This document shows, in pieces, positions 6,904 through 14,403 of a stretch of DNA of 17,676 bases (position 1 is its first letter; each line of letters starts with the position of its first letter). The translations under genes and the position numbers were made by a program. This stretch comes from Phycisphaerae bacterium (lineage in GTDB: Bacteria > Planctomycetota > Phycisphaerae > Phycisphaerales > SM1A02): the NCBI GenBank assembly GCA_002690755.1, contig NZFT01000113.1, forward strand, positions 13,762 through 31,437, written 5' to 3'. The notes below the pieces were generated by a model. That model was not told the DNA's origin. It ran no database searches and worked only from the letters and a program-made list of their open reading frames with translations.

Positions 6904-8070
6904 GTGACGTTCTCCATCTTCCTGCTGCTGACCATGGTTGCCGCGATCGGGGTGGCGCGGGTGCTCCGAGGGCTCGGGCTCCCCGGTGCCAGGATCATCG
7001 GAGGCCTCGTGGTGGGGATCATCCTCGGCCCGGCGGTGCTGGGTCGAATCGCCCCGGACGACTGGATCCGCATCGTGATGGGCGGTCAGATGGAACGAGC
7101 CCGGATCCAGGAAGTCGAGCGGGACCACGCGGCGTGGCGGTTCGCCGCGACCGCCGTGCCGTTGCCGCCGGAGGAATTCACCGCGGAGGCGGTACGGCAT
7201 CGAGAAGACCTGGGACCGCTCGAAGCCCGGCTTCAAGCGGTGGAGACGACGCATGCCCGACCCTGGGCGGTCCTGAGCATCCTGCTCGCCGCCGGCGCCG
7301 CCGCCTGCGGACGGGCGTCGCGACGCCCGCTGGAGCCGACCCCGGACCGGGACGACTCGGTGGCCGCGGGATCCTGGGCGGCGTTGTTTCCCGCACTCGC
7401 CACCTGGACCGTCTTCGCGATGACCGGCCGCGATGCGTTCGGTCCCGAAGCGATGTTCACGGCCGCTGCCGTGGGGATCGCGGGCTGGTCGATCGAATCG
7501 AGAGACCGACGGCTCGCGGGCGAGGGATCGGCGTTTCTCGAACGCGGGTCATCGACGGCGATCTGGATCGCCTGCGGCATCGCCACGATCGCGGCGTGGA
7601 AGGGCGGAACCGGATGGGGCGTCGCGGGCGTCTGTGCCCTGCCGATGTGCATCCCCGTCATCCGCCAGCCGGGTCTGCGTCGAGGGTTTCGCCGACTCCG
7701 CGACGAGGCGCTCCTGCCTTCGCTGGCCGCGGTCTGCGTGCTTCGCAGCGAGTTCTTCCTCGAAGTCCCGTGGGGTCTCGCCCTCCTGCTGATCGTCATC
7801 GCGGGGGACGGGCGCTGGCTCGGTTGGTATGCAGGCCTTCGACTCTCGAGCGCGCCCGCCGCCTCGCCGCTTCGGGCGTCCCTTTCGATCACCGATGTCG
7901 CGGGACCGCAGCTCGCCGTGGCGGCGACCGCGACGGCGCTCGGCGTGATCGGGCCCGGGCTCGGCTTCGCGCTCGCGGTCTCGGCCGCCGTCATCGATCT
8001 GACGTCGCCGCTGAGAAGACACATCGCCCGAGGCGTCGGACGCCCGGGCGATGAAGACGTTTGTGTTTGA
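6904..8070 (+). CDS. Multi-pass membrane protein, diverged CPA2-type cation/proton antiporter fold
   Basis: 388 residues from GTG 6904, chosen because GAGGA lies 5 nt upstream and the protein then opens with its first membrane helix. Residues 1-50 (RVLRGLGLPGARIIGG and VGIILGPAVLGRI) match the N-terminal 'P-x-x-x-G-x-x-x-x-G-x-x-x-G-P-x-x-L-G' signature of CPA2 sodium or potassium/proton antiporters. Residues 262-315 (LLPSLAAV..., then LALLLIVIAGDGRWLGWYAGLRL) and 325-372 (ending AAVIDLTSPLRR) resemble the late core helices of the same fold. About nine or ten hydrophobic segments are seen. Residues of about 52-118 form a hydrophilic, probably helical insert in place of the usual third helix. 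The acidic pair expected in the mid-protein ion-binding helix is not evident (STAIWIACGIATIAAW). Transport activity is therefore doubtful; the fold assignment is inference. Confidence 0.6.
   Translation: MTFSIFLLLTMVAAIGVARVLRGLGLPGARIIGGLVVGIILGPAVLGRIAPDDWIRIVMGGQMERARIQEVERDHAAWRFAATAVPLPPEEFTAEAVRHREDLGPLEARLQAVETTHARPWAVLSILLAAGAAACGRASRRPLEPTPDRDDSVAAGSWAALFPALATWTVFAMTGRDAFGPEAMFTAAAVGIAGWSIESRDRRLAGEGSAFLERGSSTAIWIACGIATIAAWKGGTGWGVAGVCALPMCIPVIRQPGLRRGFRRLRDEALLPSLAAVCVLRSEFFLEVPWGLALLLIVIAGDGRWLGWYAGLRLSSAPAASPLRASLSITDVAGPQLAVAATATALGVIGPGLGFALAVSAAVIDLTSPLRRHIARGVGRPGDEDVCV
8022..8053 (-). terminator. Probable terminator of the glutathione-peroxidase-like gene
   Basis: A hairpin with a 9-bp outer stem (CATCGCCCG 8022-8030 with CGGGCGATG 8045-8053), one bulged base and a 5-bp inner GGCGT/ACGCC stem. 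On the minus strand it starts 27 nt after the peroxidase stop and is followed by TGTCTTCT. It lies inside the 3' end of the convergent + strand gene, so it cannot serve that gene without removing its stop codon. Confidence 0.5.
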
Positions 8071-8079
8071 TTGACTCGC

Positions 8080-8739
8080 TCAGTAGCCCAAGGACGTCGT
8101 CTGCTTCTTGGATCCGGTCTTCTTGGACCCGGACTTCGCGGCGGCGGCCTTCTTGATGGCCCTCTCGATCGACGACTTGAACTGCACGCTGCCCGGGTCG
8201 GCCCGGCTGTCGAAGAACTCGATGGTGGTGCCGTCGGCGTGCACGAGGTACTTGCAGAAGTTCCAACCGGGAAGCTTGCCGGTCCGGGTTCCGAGGAACT
8301 CGTAGACCGGGCTCTGACCCTTGCCCGGCTTCACCGACACCTTCGACATCATCGGAAAGTCCACCCCGTACTTCGACGAGCAGAAGGACATGATGTCGGT
8401 CTCGGTTCCGGGCTCCTGCCCTCCGAAGTCATTGCAAGGGAAGCCGACGATCAGGAGGCCCTGGTCCTTGAACTGGTCCTGCAGCGCCTGAAGTCCCGCG
8501 TACTGCCGCGTGAACCCGCACCGACTGGCCACGTTGACGACGAGGATCGTCTTGCCCTTCCAGTCCTCGAACTTGACGTCCTTGCCGTCGATGGTCTTCG
8601 CCTGCAGGTCGAACATGGTCTTGTCGTTCCACTTCTCCCGGAGCTCCGGGGTCACGGGCATGGACTGCGAGCAGGCGGTGCCCGCGATCGAAAGGACGAC
8701 GCCGGCGATGGTCGAGGTGAGTCGGCTCTGAAGGGTCAT
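8080..8739 (-). CDS. Glutathione peroxidase family protein, exported
   Basis: 219 residues. It has a signal sequence (LTSTIAGVVLSIAGTAC); Cys23 in GTAC is a poor lipobox, so either a lipoprotein or a soluble periplasmic protein is possible. The family core is clear: catalytic Cys74 in NVASRCGFTRQY, the GFPCNDFGGQEPG motif with Gln108, and WNFCKYLV with Trp159-Asn160. The usual Gln of 'PCNQFGGQ' is Asp here. Bacterial members of this cysteine type mostly take electrons from thioredoxin to reduce hydroperoxides. The C terminus carries a Lys/Ser/Thr-rich tail (KSGSKKTGSKKQTTSLGY) beyond the normal fold. The frame is open far upstream, but the signal peptide fixes the start; the ribosome site is weak. 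Confidence 0.92.
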   Translation of the reverse strand: MTLQSRLTSTIAGVVLSIAGTACSQSMPVTPELREKWNDKTMFDLQAKTIDGKDVKFEDWKGKTILVVNVASRCGFTRQYAGLQALQDQFKDQGLLIVGFPCNDFGGQEPGTETDIMSFCSSKYGVDFPMMSKVSVKPGKGQSPVYEFLGTRTGKLPGWNFCKYLVHADGTTIEFFDSRADPGSVQFKSSIERAIKKAAAAKSGSKKTGSKKQTTSLGY

Positions 8740-8951
8740 GGTCGGTTCCGAAGTTGGGGGGAGCGCAGAGGGACAGTCACGGAAGGCGGATTCGTTCCGC
8801 CGCCCTCGTGGATTCCCAAAATAGCGACCTGAGCGTCTTCGATATCGCCGATTTCGACGACCCGGCATCCTGCGGCGTGCCGGACGGACGGGAAGCCTCG
8901 CGTGACCGACCGCATCCCCTTCGCCTTCGATCGGGAACACGCCCGCCGCCA
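8740..8951. other. Intergenic region between glmS and the peroxidase gene
   Basis: 212 bp without a credible gene. It contains a short hairpin, GGCGGA-TTCGT-TCCGCC (8785-8801), about 150 nt downstream of glmS on the minus strand, followed by TTCC. This could help terminate glmS, but the T tract is poor. No clear promoter for the peroxidase gene is seen. Confidence 0.3.
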
Positions 8952-10805
8952 TCACTCCACGGTGACGCTCTTCGCGAGATTCCGGGGCTTGTCGACGTCC
9001 TTGCCCCGGAGCACCGCGGCGTGATACGCCAACAGCTGCAGGGGAATCACCGAGACCAGCGGCTGGAGCGGCTCGATGACGTCGGGGACGTAGAAGACCG
9101 CCTCGCACAATCGCGCGATCTCGTCATCGCCTTCGGTCGCGACCGCGATGACGTGGCCGCCGCGACTTCGAACCTCTTCGATGTTCGAGACCACCTTGTC
9201 GTACTGGCTGTTGCGGGTCGCGATGAACACCACCGGCATGCCCTCGTCGATCAGGGCGATCGGTCCGTGCTTCATCTCCGCCGCGGGCATGCCCTCGGCG
9301 TGGATGTAACTGATCTCCTTGAGCTTGAGCGCCCCTTCCATCGCCACGGGATAGTTCACGCCACGCCCGAGGAAGAGCCAGTTCTCGCGGCTCACGAAGC
9401 GAGCGGTGGCCTCGCGAATGTGTTCACTCTGTTCGAGGACGCGTTCGATCTTGTCGGGAATCGCGGTCATTTCGTCGAGGAGGGTGTTCACCTGTTCCTG
9501 GGAGAGGAACCGACGACGACCGATGAACGTCGCGAGGAGGGCATTGACCATCACCTGTCCGACGAAGGCCTTCGTGCTTGCGACGCCGATCTCCGGCCCC
9601 ACCCGAAGGTAGACGCCGGCATCCGTCTCGCGGGAGATCGTCGATCCGACGACGTTCACCACGCCGAGACCCATCGCACCCTTCTGGCGTGCCTCCTGCA
9701 CCGCGGCCAGCGTGTCGGCGGTTTCGCCGGACTGACTGATCGCGACCACGACCGTGCCCTCCTCGACGATCGGGTTGCGATATCGGAATTCGCTGGCGAA
9801 TTCGACGTCGGTCGGGATCTTCGCGAGATCCTCCATGAGGTACTCGCCGATCATCGCGGCGTTGAGCGCCGTTCCCTGTCCCACGAACACCATTCGCTTG
9901 GCGCGAGCGAGCTCGCGGCCGAAGTCGTTCACGCCCCCGAGATGGACCTGGCCGGCTCGATGGTCGATCCGGCCCTGGATGCAGGTTCGCAGGGCGCGAG
10001 GCTGCTCGAAGATCTCCTTGAGCATGTAGTGCTCGTAGTCGCCGAGTTCGATCTGCTCGATCTCGACCTCGAGCTTGTGGACCTTCGCCGAGATCTCGAC
10101 GTCGTCGACGGTCGAGGTTCGGAACGAATTCCGCGTGAGCTTCGCGACGGTGTAGTCGTCAAGCGTGAAGGCCTGATTGGTGTGGGCGACGATCGCGCTC
10201 TGGTCGGACGCCACCACGTATTCGTCGCTGCCGACGCCGACGAGCAGCGGCGATCCCTTGCGTGCGACCACCATGACACCCGGCTCCTGACGGCAGATCG
10301 CCGCGATGGCGTACGCGCCCTCGACCTCGCGAAGCGCACTCTGCACCGCCCGTTCGAGGTCGCCGTCGTAGAGTTCGCCGATCAGATGGACCAGCACCTC
10401 GGTGTCGGTCTCGCTCTCGAAGACGTGCCCCTTCTCGGTGAGCCAGGTTCGAAGCGACTGGTAGTTCTCGATGATGCCGTTGTGAATGATCGCGATGCCG
10501 TGGCCGAGGGATGCGTCATCCCGATGCGGATGCGCGTTCGCCTCCGTCACGCCGCCATGGGTCGCCCAACGGGTGTGCGCGATTCCGATGGAACCGGGAA
10601 GTCCACCGTGCTCCGCGATCGCATCCTCGAGGACCCGGACCCGCCCGACGCTCTTCACCAGATCCAGCGCCTCGGAGGTGTCTCGATCCTCGCGCAAGAC
10701 CGCCACGCCCGCCGAGTCGTATCCCCGATATTCAAGTCGCTTGAGACCTTCCAGAAGAATGGGGGTCGCTTCACGATGTCCGATGTACGCGACGATGCCA
10801 CACAT
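8952..10805 (-). CDS. glmS: Glutamine--fructose-6-phosphate aminotransferase (isomerizing)
   Basis: 617 residues, the normal family length. It makes glucosamine-6-phosphate from fructose-6-phosphate and glutamine, the first step toward UDP-GlcNAc for peptidoglycan and other amino-sugar polymers. The N-terminal glutamine amidotransferase (class II) domain has the nucleophile Cys2 (MCGIVAYIG), RGYDSAG, HTRWATHG (77-84) and NGIIENY (109-115). Two SIS sugar-isomerase domains follow, with SQSGETADTL, VASTKAF, EGALKLKEISYIHAEG and EMKHGP. The tail DKPRNLAKSVTVE is the family C-terminal signature. GGAG lies 10 nt before the ATG. The frame remains open far upstream, but the exposed N-terminal Cys requires this start. 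It is divergent from rarA. No glmS ribozyme is expected or seen in this lineage. Confidence 0.98.
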   Translation of the reverse strand: MCGIVAYIGHREATPILLEGLKRLEYRGYDSAGVAVLREDRDTSEALDLVKSVGRVRVLEDAIAEHGGLPGSIGIAHTRWATHGGVTEANAHPHRDDASLGHGIAIIHNGIIENYQSLRTWLTEKGHVFESETDTEVLVHLIGELYDGDLERAVQSALREVEGAYAIAAICRQEPGVMVVARKGSPLLVGVGSDEYVVASDQSAIVAHTNQAFTLDDYTVAKLTRNSFRTSTVDDVEISAKVHKLEVEIEQIELGDYEHYMLKEIFEQPRALRTCIQGRIDHRAGQVHLGGVNDFGRELARAKRMVFVGQGTALNAAMIGEYLMEDLAKIPTDVEFASEFRYRNPIVEEGTVVVAISQSGETADTLAAVQEARQKGAMGLGVVNVVGSTISRETDAGVYLRVGPEIGVASTKAFVGQVMVNALLATFIGRRRFLSQEQVNTLLDEMTAIPDKIERVLEQSEHIREATARFVSRENWLFLGRGVNYPVAMEGALKLKEISYIHAEGMPAAEMKHGPIALIDEGMPVVFIATRNSQYDKVVSNIEEVRSRGGHVIAVATEGDDEIARLCEAVFYVPDVIEPLQPLVSVIPLQLLAYHAAVLRGKDVDKPRNLAKSVTVE

Positions 10806-11012
10806 GGTCGACTGGCTCCGGTTCGAGGTGCACTCGCAGGAGTGCTGAATCTGAGGAATGGGACAGTCTCGCCAAATCCCATCCCGATTTCCATCGACCA
10901 AACCGGGATCCGGGCTCAGTTGCGGTCCGAAAAGCGAAGTAAAGTACTCGCGTGATGCACGCCTGCGGGCTCCACGAGGCGAAGAATGATCCCTCGACGG
11001 TAGGATTCGAAC
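10806..11012. promoter_or_regulatory. Divergent intergenic region glmS / rarA
   Basis: 207 bp between two divergent starts. It contains a small inverted repeat CACTC-GCAG-GAGTG (10831-10844) close to the glmS start and a TAGGAT hexamer (11001-11006) exactly 12 nt before the rarA GTG. No strong -35/-10 pair is visible for glmS. Confidence 0.35.
11001..11006 (+). promoter_or_regulatory. Candidate -10 element for a leaderless rarA transcript
   Basis: TAGGAT begins 12 nt upstream of the GTG start, the spacing expected when transcription starts at or near the start codon. Its TAG is also an in-frame stop. No good -35 is seen, and an AGGA core lies here too, so a leadered transcript with AGGA as ribosome site is the alternative. 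Confidence 0.3.
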
Positions 11013-12362
11013 GTGCAAGACCTCTGGGAAGACGGACGAGATCAGCATCGGCGGGCCGCGGAACCGCTCGCGCATCGTTTGCGCCCCGATTCCATCGTGG
11101 ACGTTCTCGGACAAGAACACCTTCTCGGCGAGGGTGGCCTCCTCCAGCGGATGCTCGACGCCGAAATCGTGGGCTCGCTGTTGCTCTACGGGCCCCCGGG
11201 GACCGGAAAGACGACGCTCGCACTGCTGATCGCGGATCGGTTGGAGGCACACCTCGAACGCGAGAACGCCGCTCAAGTGGGCGTGCCGAGGATCCGCGAG
11301 ATCCTGGCGGCCGCCGATCGTCGGCTTGGTGACGACGGACGACGGACCATTCTTTTTCTCGATGAGATTCATCGGTTCAGCCGCAGCCAACAGGATGTGC
11401 TTCTCGGAAGTGTCGAACGCGGCGGAATCGCACTGATCGGTGCCACCACGGAGAACCCGTGGTACGCCGTGAACGCGGCCCTCACCAGTCGATCCACGGT
11501 GCTCGAGGTGAAACCGCTCGATGAATCCGCCATCGTCCGACTGCTGGAACGGGCGATCGATCACCCACGTGGCTTCGGTGATCTCGCGGTGGAGGCGACG
11601 GCCGAGGCGATCGAACACATCGCGGACGCCTGCGAGGGCGATGCCCGTCGCGCACTGAACACGCTCGAAGTCGCGGTCCGAAGCCTCCGACCCGTGAAAC
11701 GCGGTGGCCCGGCCGTCATGGTGGATCTCGCGGTCGCGGAGGCGTCGATCGGGCGACGTGCCGTGGTGTACGACCGATCCGGGGACGGTCACTACGACAC
11801 CATCAGCGCGTTCATCAAGTCGATGCGAGGCTCGGATCCCGACGCCGCGGTCTACTGGCTCGCCAAGATGCTGGAGGCCGGCGAGGACCCACGATTCGTC
11901 GCCCGCCGGATCGCGATTCTCGCGAGCGAAGACATCGGGCAGGCCGATCCGAGTGCGATCGCCGTCGCCGATGCGGCTTGGAATCTGGTGGAGAAGATCG
12001 GCATGCCGGAAGCGCAACTGCCCCTCGCCCAGGCGGCGATCCACATGGCGATGGCGCCCAAGAGCAACGCGACCGCGACCGCGATCTGGTCGGCCATGCA
12101 GGAGGTCCGGGAGGGACGCACCCAGCCCGTACCGCTCGAATTGATCAGCGGCATGAAGAAGGGACGCGCCCCGGACGCACCGGCCTACCGCTCACCCCAC
12201 AAGGCCGAAGACGGCGTCGGAACCACGGGCTACCTCGGGGTCGAGCGCATCTTCTACGAACCGACCGACCGTGGACTCGAGGCCGATCAACGCGACCGCC
12301 TCGACGATCTGAGACGGCGACGACGGTCCGTCGGCGAGGATCCCGGGACGAAGAACGCATGA
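11013..12362 (+). CDS. rarA: Replication-associated recombination protein A (AAA+ ATPase, MgsA/WRNIP1 family)
   Basis: 449 residues, normal length. RarA acts at stalled replication forks and forms tetrameric DNA-dependent ATPases that bind single-strand binding protein and DNA ends. Visible motifs are PLAHRLRPDSIVDVLGQ at the N terminus, Walker A GPPGTGKTT (60-68), Walker B ILFLDEIHRF (113-122), the QQDVLLGSVE segment, sensor 1 IGATTENP (142-149) and sensor 2 in CEGDARRALNTLE. The C-terminal MgsA domain includes YDTISAFIKSMRGSDPDAAVYW and ASEDIGQADP. An in-frame TAG 12 nt upstream makes GTG 11013 the first possible start. Its stop overlaps the start of the folate cyclo-ligase gene (ATGA), forming a two-gene operon. 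Confidence 0.95.
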   Translation: MQDLWEDGRDQHRRAAEPLAHRLRPDSIVDVLGQEHLLGEGGLLQRMLDAEIVGSLLLYGPPGTGKTTLALLIADRLEAHLERENAAQVGVPRIREILAAADRRLGDDGRRTILFLDEIHRFSRSQQDVLLGSVERGGIALIGATTENPWYAVNAALTSRSTVLEVKPLDESAIVRLLERAIDHPRGFGDLAVEATAEAIEHIADACEGDARRALNTLEVAVRSLRPVKRGGPAVMVDLAVAEASIGRRAVVYDRSGDGHYDTISAFIKSMRGSDPDAAVYWLAKMLEAGEDPRFVARRIAILASEDIGQADPSAIAVADAAWNLVEKIGMPEAQLPLAQAAIHMAMAPKSNATATAIWSAMQEVREGRTQPVPLELISGMKKGRAPDAPAYRSPHKAEDGVGTTGYLGVERIFYEPTDRGLEADQRDRLDDLRRRRRSVGEDPGTKNA

Positions 12363-12925
12363 TGGAGAAATCCGCGATCCGCGACGAGGTTCGACGCGTG
12401 ATGCTCGATCGTGATCCGGAGGGTCGCGCCCGAGACGCGGCGACGGCCCGAGTTCGGTGTCTCGAGATCGTTCGAAGCCGGGCGGCGAAGCGGATCATGG
12501 CGTACCTCGCCGACCCCGGCGAGATCGATCTGGACCCGACCATCGAGACGCTGCTCGAGGACGACCGCATCGATCTGGCCGCGCCGGTGGTCTCGGCCCG
12601 CGTCGGACGGATGACCTGTGGACGACTTCGCGGCCTCGATCCGCTTTCGCTGGCGGTCGATCGCTACGGACTTCGAAGCCCCGCCCCGCCGGTCGTGGAG
12701 CTGGATCCGCGGTCGCTGGAGCTGGTTCTGGTGCCCGGAGTCGCCTTCACCCCGGACGGACGGCGACTGGGGCGAGGTGGCGGGTACTACGACCGATTTC
12801 TCGCCACGCTCCCGCCCACCGTCCACCTGGTCGGGGTGTGCCATGCCCGCCAGCTCCGTAACGACCTTGCCAGCGAGGCACACGACGTCCGCGTCCACGA
12901 GGTCGTGGTCGCGAGCGAGAATTGA
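12359..12925 (+). CDS. ygfA: 5-formyltetrahydrofolate cyclo-ligase
   Basis: 188 residues, family-typical. It converts 5-formyl-THF to 5,10-methenyl-THF using ATP, returning the folate storage form to the one-carbon pool. The diagnostic C-terminal region is present: LVLVPGVAFTPDGRRLGRGG (123-142) followed by YYDRFL, containing the ATP/substrate-binding GRGGGYYDR motif. The N terminus has the usual basic helix (KSAIRDEVRRVML). Two ATG codons stand in tandem (12359, 12362); the first overlaps the rarA stop as ATGA and no clear ribosome site is seen, so translational coupling to rarA is likely. Confidence 0.93.
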   Translation: MMEKSAIRDEVRRVMLDRDPEGRARDAATARVRCLEIVRSRAAKRIMAYLADPGEIDLDPTIETLLEDDRIDLAAPVVSARVGRMTCGRLRGLDPLSLAVDRYGLRSPAPPVVELDPRSLELVLVPGVAFTPDGRRLGRGGGYYDRFLATLPPTVHLVGVCHARQLRNDLASEAHDVRVHEVVVASEN

Positions 12926-13151
12926 CCCGCCTCGCACCACCTTGTTTTTCCACTTTTTCCCACGATTCGGTCGATTGAACCCGACATGGACGGCGTGTGT
13001 CTAGGCTGTCACGTCGGTTCAAGGATCCCTTCCTCTCCGGCCCGCTTCCCCGAGGAAGACGACCAAACCGGCTGGTTCCAAGGCCTCGTACATCTGGTGG
13101 ATCTCGTTTTCTTTTCGACTCAGCTCGGCGGATGCCGAAGGAGGCCGTTCG
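12926..13151 (+). promoter_or_regulatory. Upstream region and long leader of the L,D-transpeptidase gene
   Basis: 226 bp without a gene. It starts with T-rich tracts (TTGTTTTTCCACTTTTTCCC) that could end the rarA operon, although no hairpin precedes them. TGAACC (12976-12981) and GTCTA (12999-13003), 17 bp apart, resemble an ECF-sigma promoter; TTGAAC with TGTCTA is a weaker vegetative reading. From there a leader of about 140 nt runs to a strong ribosome site, AAGGAGG, 7 nt before ATG 13152. A small hairpin AACC-GGCT-GGTT is the only obvious fold. Confidence 0.35.
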
Positions 13152-14342
13152 ATGGCCCTTGCAAGTCAGTCCGGTCGATCATCCAGCCGACGCACCTACA
13201 TGAGCAGCCGCCGGCGACCACAACGGCGGAGGCTTCTGTTTCTGACCTTCCTCGTGGCGTGCGTGGTCGCCGCGGGATGGTGGTGGCTCCGCGAGGACGA
13301 GACCACGGAAGGTGCCGAACAGGTGGCCGTCACGACCAGTGAACCGGTCGTCGACGGTGCGGCCGTCCCCAGCGAGATCACGCTCGATCCGGGCCCCGGC
13401 CGGGCCGCGGTCCGCCCCGAGACCGAACGAACCACCCGAGCCACCGGTACGGGCGGGTCGAGCGGCGGTGCATCGACGTCGCCCGTGCAGACTCGAGAAG
13501 CGGCAACGCCGACGGCGCCGTCCCGCCCGACCCCCACGGCCCCGGCCACCCGCCCCGATGTCGCGTCGTCGAAGACCGCGTCCGCGTCGCTCGCGGACGC
13601 GCAACGCCTCGCGAAGATCGATCCCATCGCGGCCCGCAAGGTCCTGACCACGGCGTGGGTGTCCGACGGACTCTCGGTCGCCGATCGCAGGTCCGCGACG
13701 ACCCTCGCCCGGGAACTGGCGGCGATCACGCTGCTGGACCGGCCCAACCTTCCCGACAATCCCTTCGTCACGACCTACAAGGTTCGAAGCGGAGACAGCC
13801 TCGACCGAATCGTGCGTCGCGAGAAGGCGGACGTCGACAAGATGTTCCTCGCCCGGATCAACAATCTCTCGAACCCCGATGCGATCCGCATCGGTCAGGA
13901 ACTGCGACTTCCCACCGGAACCTTCGATGCGGTCGTGGACAAGTCCGACTACACGATCACCCTGTTCCAGCGGAACGAAGACGGACGAACCATGCTGGTG
14001 TCGATGCCGGTGGGACTCGGGGAGTTCAACGCCACGCCGACCGGTCTGTACCGGGTGCGCGTGAACTCCAAGCTCGTGAACCCGCACTGGATCAACCCGC
14101 GGACCCGGAAGGAATACAAGGCCAACGATCCCGCCAATCCGATCGGGGAGCACTGGATCGGACTTGAGGGGATCGAGGACGCCAATCGTGACGTGGACGG
14201 CTACGGAATCCACGGCACGATCGAACCCGAATCGATCGGCCGTCAGAGGTCGATGGGCTGCGTCCGCATGCTGGGTGACGACGTGGAACTCGTCTACGAG
14301 GTCCTCACCCATCCATCTTCGACGATCGAGATTCGGAACTGA
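13152..14342 (+). CDS. Membrane-anchored L,D-transpeptidase with LysM domain
   Basis: 396 residues. The N terminus is cytoplasmic and Arg-rich (SSRRRPQRRR), followed by one membrane helix (about 28-45), a Ser/Thr/Pro/Ala-rich linker (about 90-145), a short helical segment, a LysM peptidoglycan-binding domain (about 207-255: TYKVRSGDSLDRIV...IGQELRLPTG) and a YkuD catalytic domain (257-395). The active-site motif is HGTIEPESIGRQRSMGCVRM with His354, Ser367, Cys370 and Arg372; the residue before GC is Met rather than the common His. Such enzymes make 3-3 peptidoglycan cross-links or attach proteins to the wall. AAGGAGG 7 nt upstream fixes the start. The gene is followed at 61 bp by pdxA on the same strand. 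Confidence 0.93.
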   Translation: MALASQSGRSSSRRTYMSSRRRPQRRRLLFLTFLVACVVAAGWWWLREDETTEGAEQVAVTTSEPVVDGAAVPSEITLDPGPGRAAVRPETERTTRATGTGGSSGGASTSPVQTREAATPTAPSRPTPTAPATRPDVASSKTASASLADAQRLAKIDPIAARKVLTTAWVSDGLSVADRRSATTLARELAAITLLDRPNLPDNPFVTTYKVRSGDSLDRIVRREKADVDKMFLARINNLSNPDAIRIGQELRLPTGTFDAVVDKSDYTITLFQRNEDGRTMLVSMPVGLGEFNATPTGLYRVRVNSKLVNPHWINPRTRKEYKANDPANPIGEHWIGLEGIEDANRDVDGYGIHGTIEPESIGRQRSMGCVRMLGDDVELVYEVLTHPSSTIEIRN

Positions 14343-14391
14343 ACCCGCCCGGTTCGGGCCCGCGACCGTCGAATCGGCGCGCCGAGGCGAC

Positions 14392-14397
14392 TAGAAT
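14392..14397 (+). promoter_or_regulatory. Candidate -10 element for a leaderless pdxA transcript
   Basis: TAGAAT, five of six matches to TATAAT, lies exactly 12 nt before the pdxA ATG, with TCGAAT 17 bp upstream as a poor -35. Its TAG is an in-frame stop that limits the start of pdxA. There is no Shine-Dalgarno sequence between it and the ATG. Confidence 0.35.
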
Positions 14398-14403
14398 CCT
14401 GAG

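Noticed and set aside
6760..8054. Alternative + strand frame of 643 codons (6123-8054) and the upstream start at 6760 for the antiporter-like protein
   Set aside because: The long frame is Arg/Gly-rich with no hydrophobic segments. The 6760 start overlaps the divergent gene and adds a non-coding-looking Arg-rich stretch before the first helix.
8740..9108. Upstream extension of the peroxidase gene
   Set aside because: It overlaps the end of glmS and would hide the signal peptide beginning at 8739.
10806..10950. glmS-type ribozyme upstream of glmS
   Set aside because: The conserved core of the ribozyme is not recognisable here, and it is known from Gram-positive bacteria.
8754..10955. Open reading frame of 733 codons on the + strand opposite glmS
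   Set aside because: GlmS on the minus strand is unmistakable. The antisense frame has the typical Arg/Asp/His/Val composition of a shadow.
10806..12044. N-terminal extension of glmS to over 1000 codons
   Set aside because: It would bury the catalytic Cys2 and run antisense through rarA. The class II amidotransferase needs Cys directly after Met.
12986..13342. Open frame of 118 codons in the leader of the L,D-transpeptidase gene
   Set aside because: It has no ribosome site, its body overlaps the real gene in another frame, and its composition looks non-coding.
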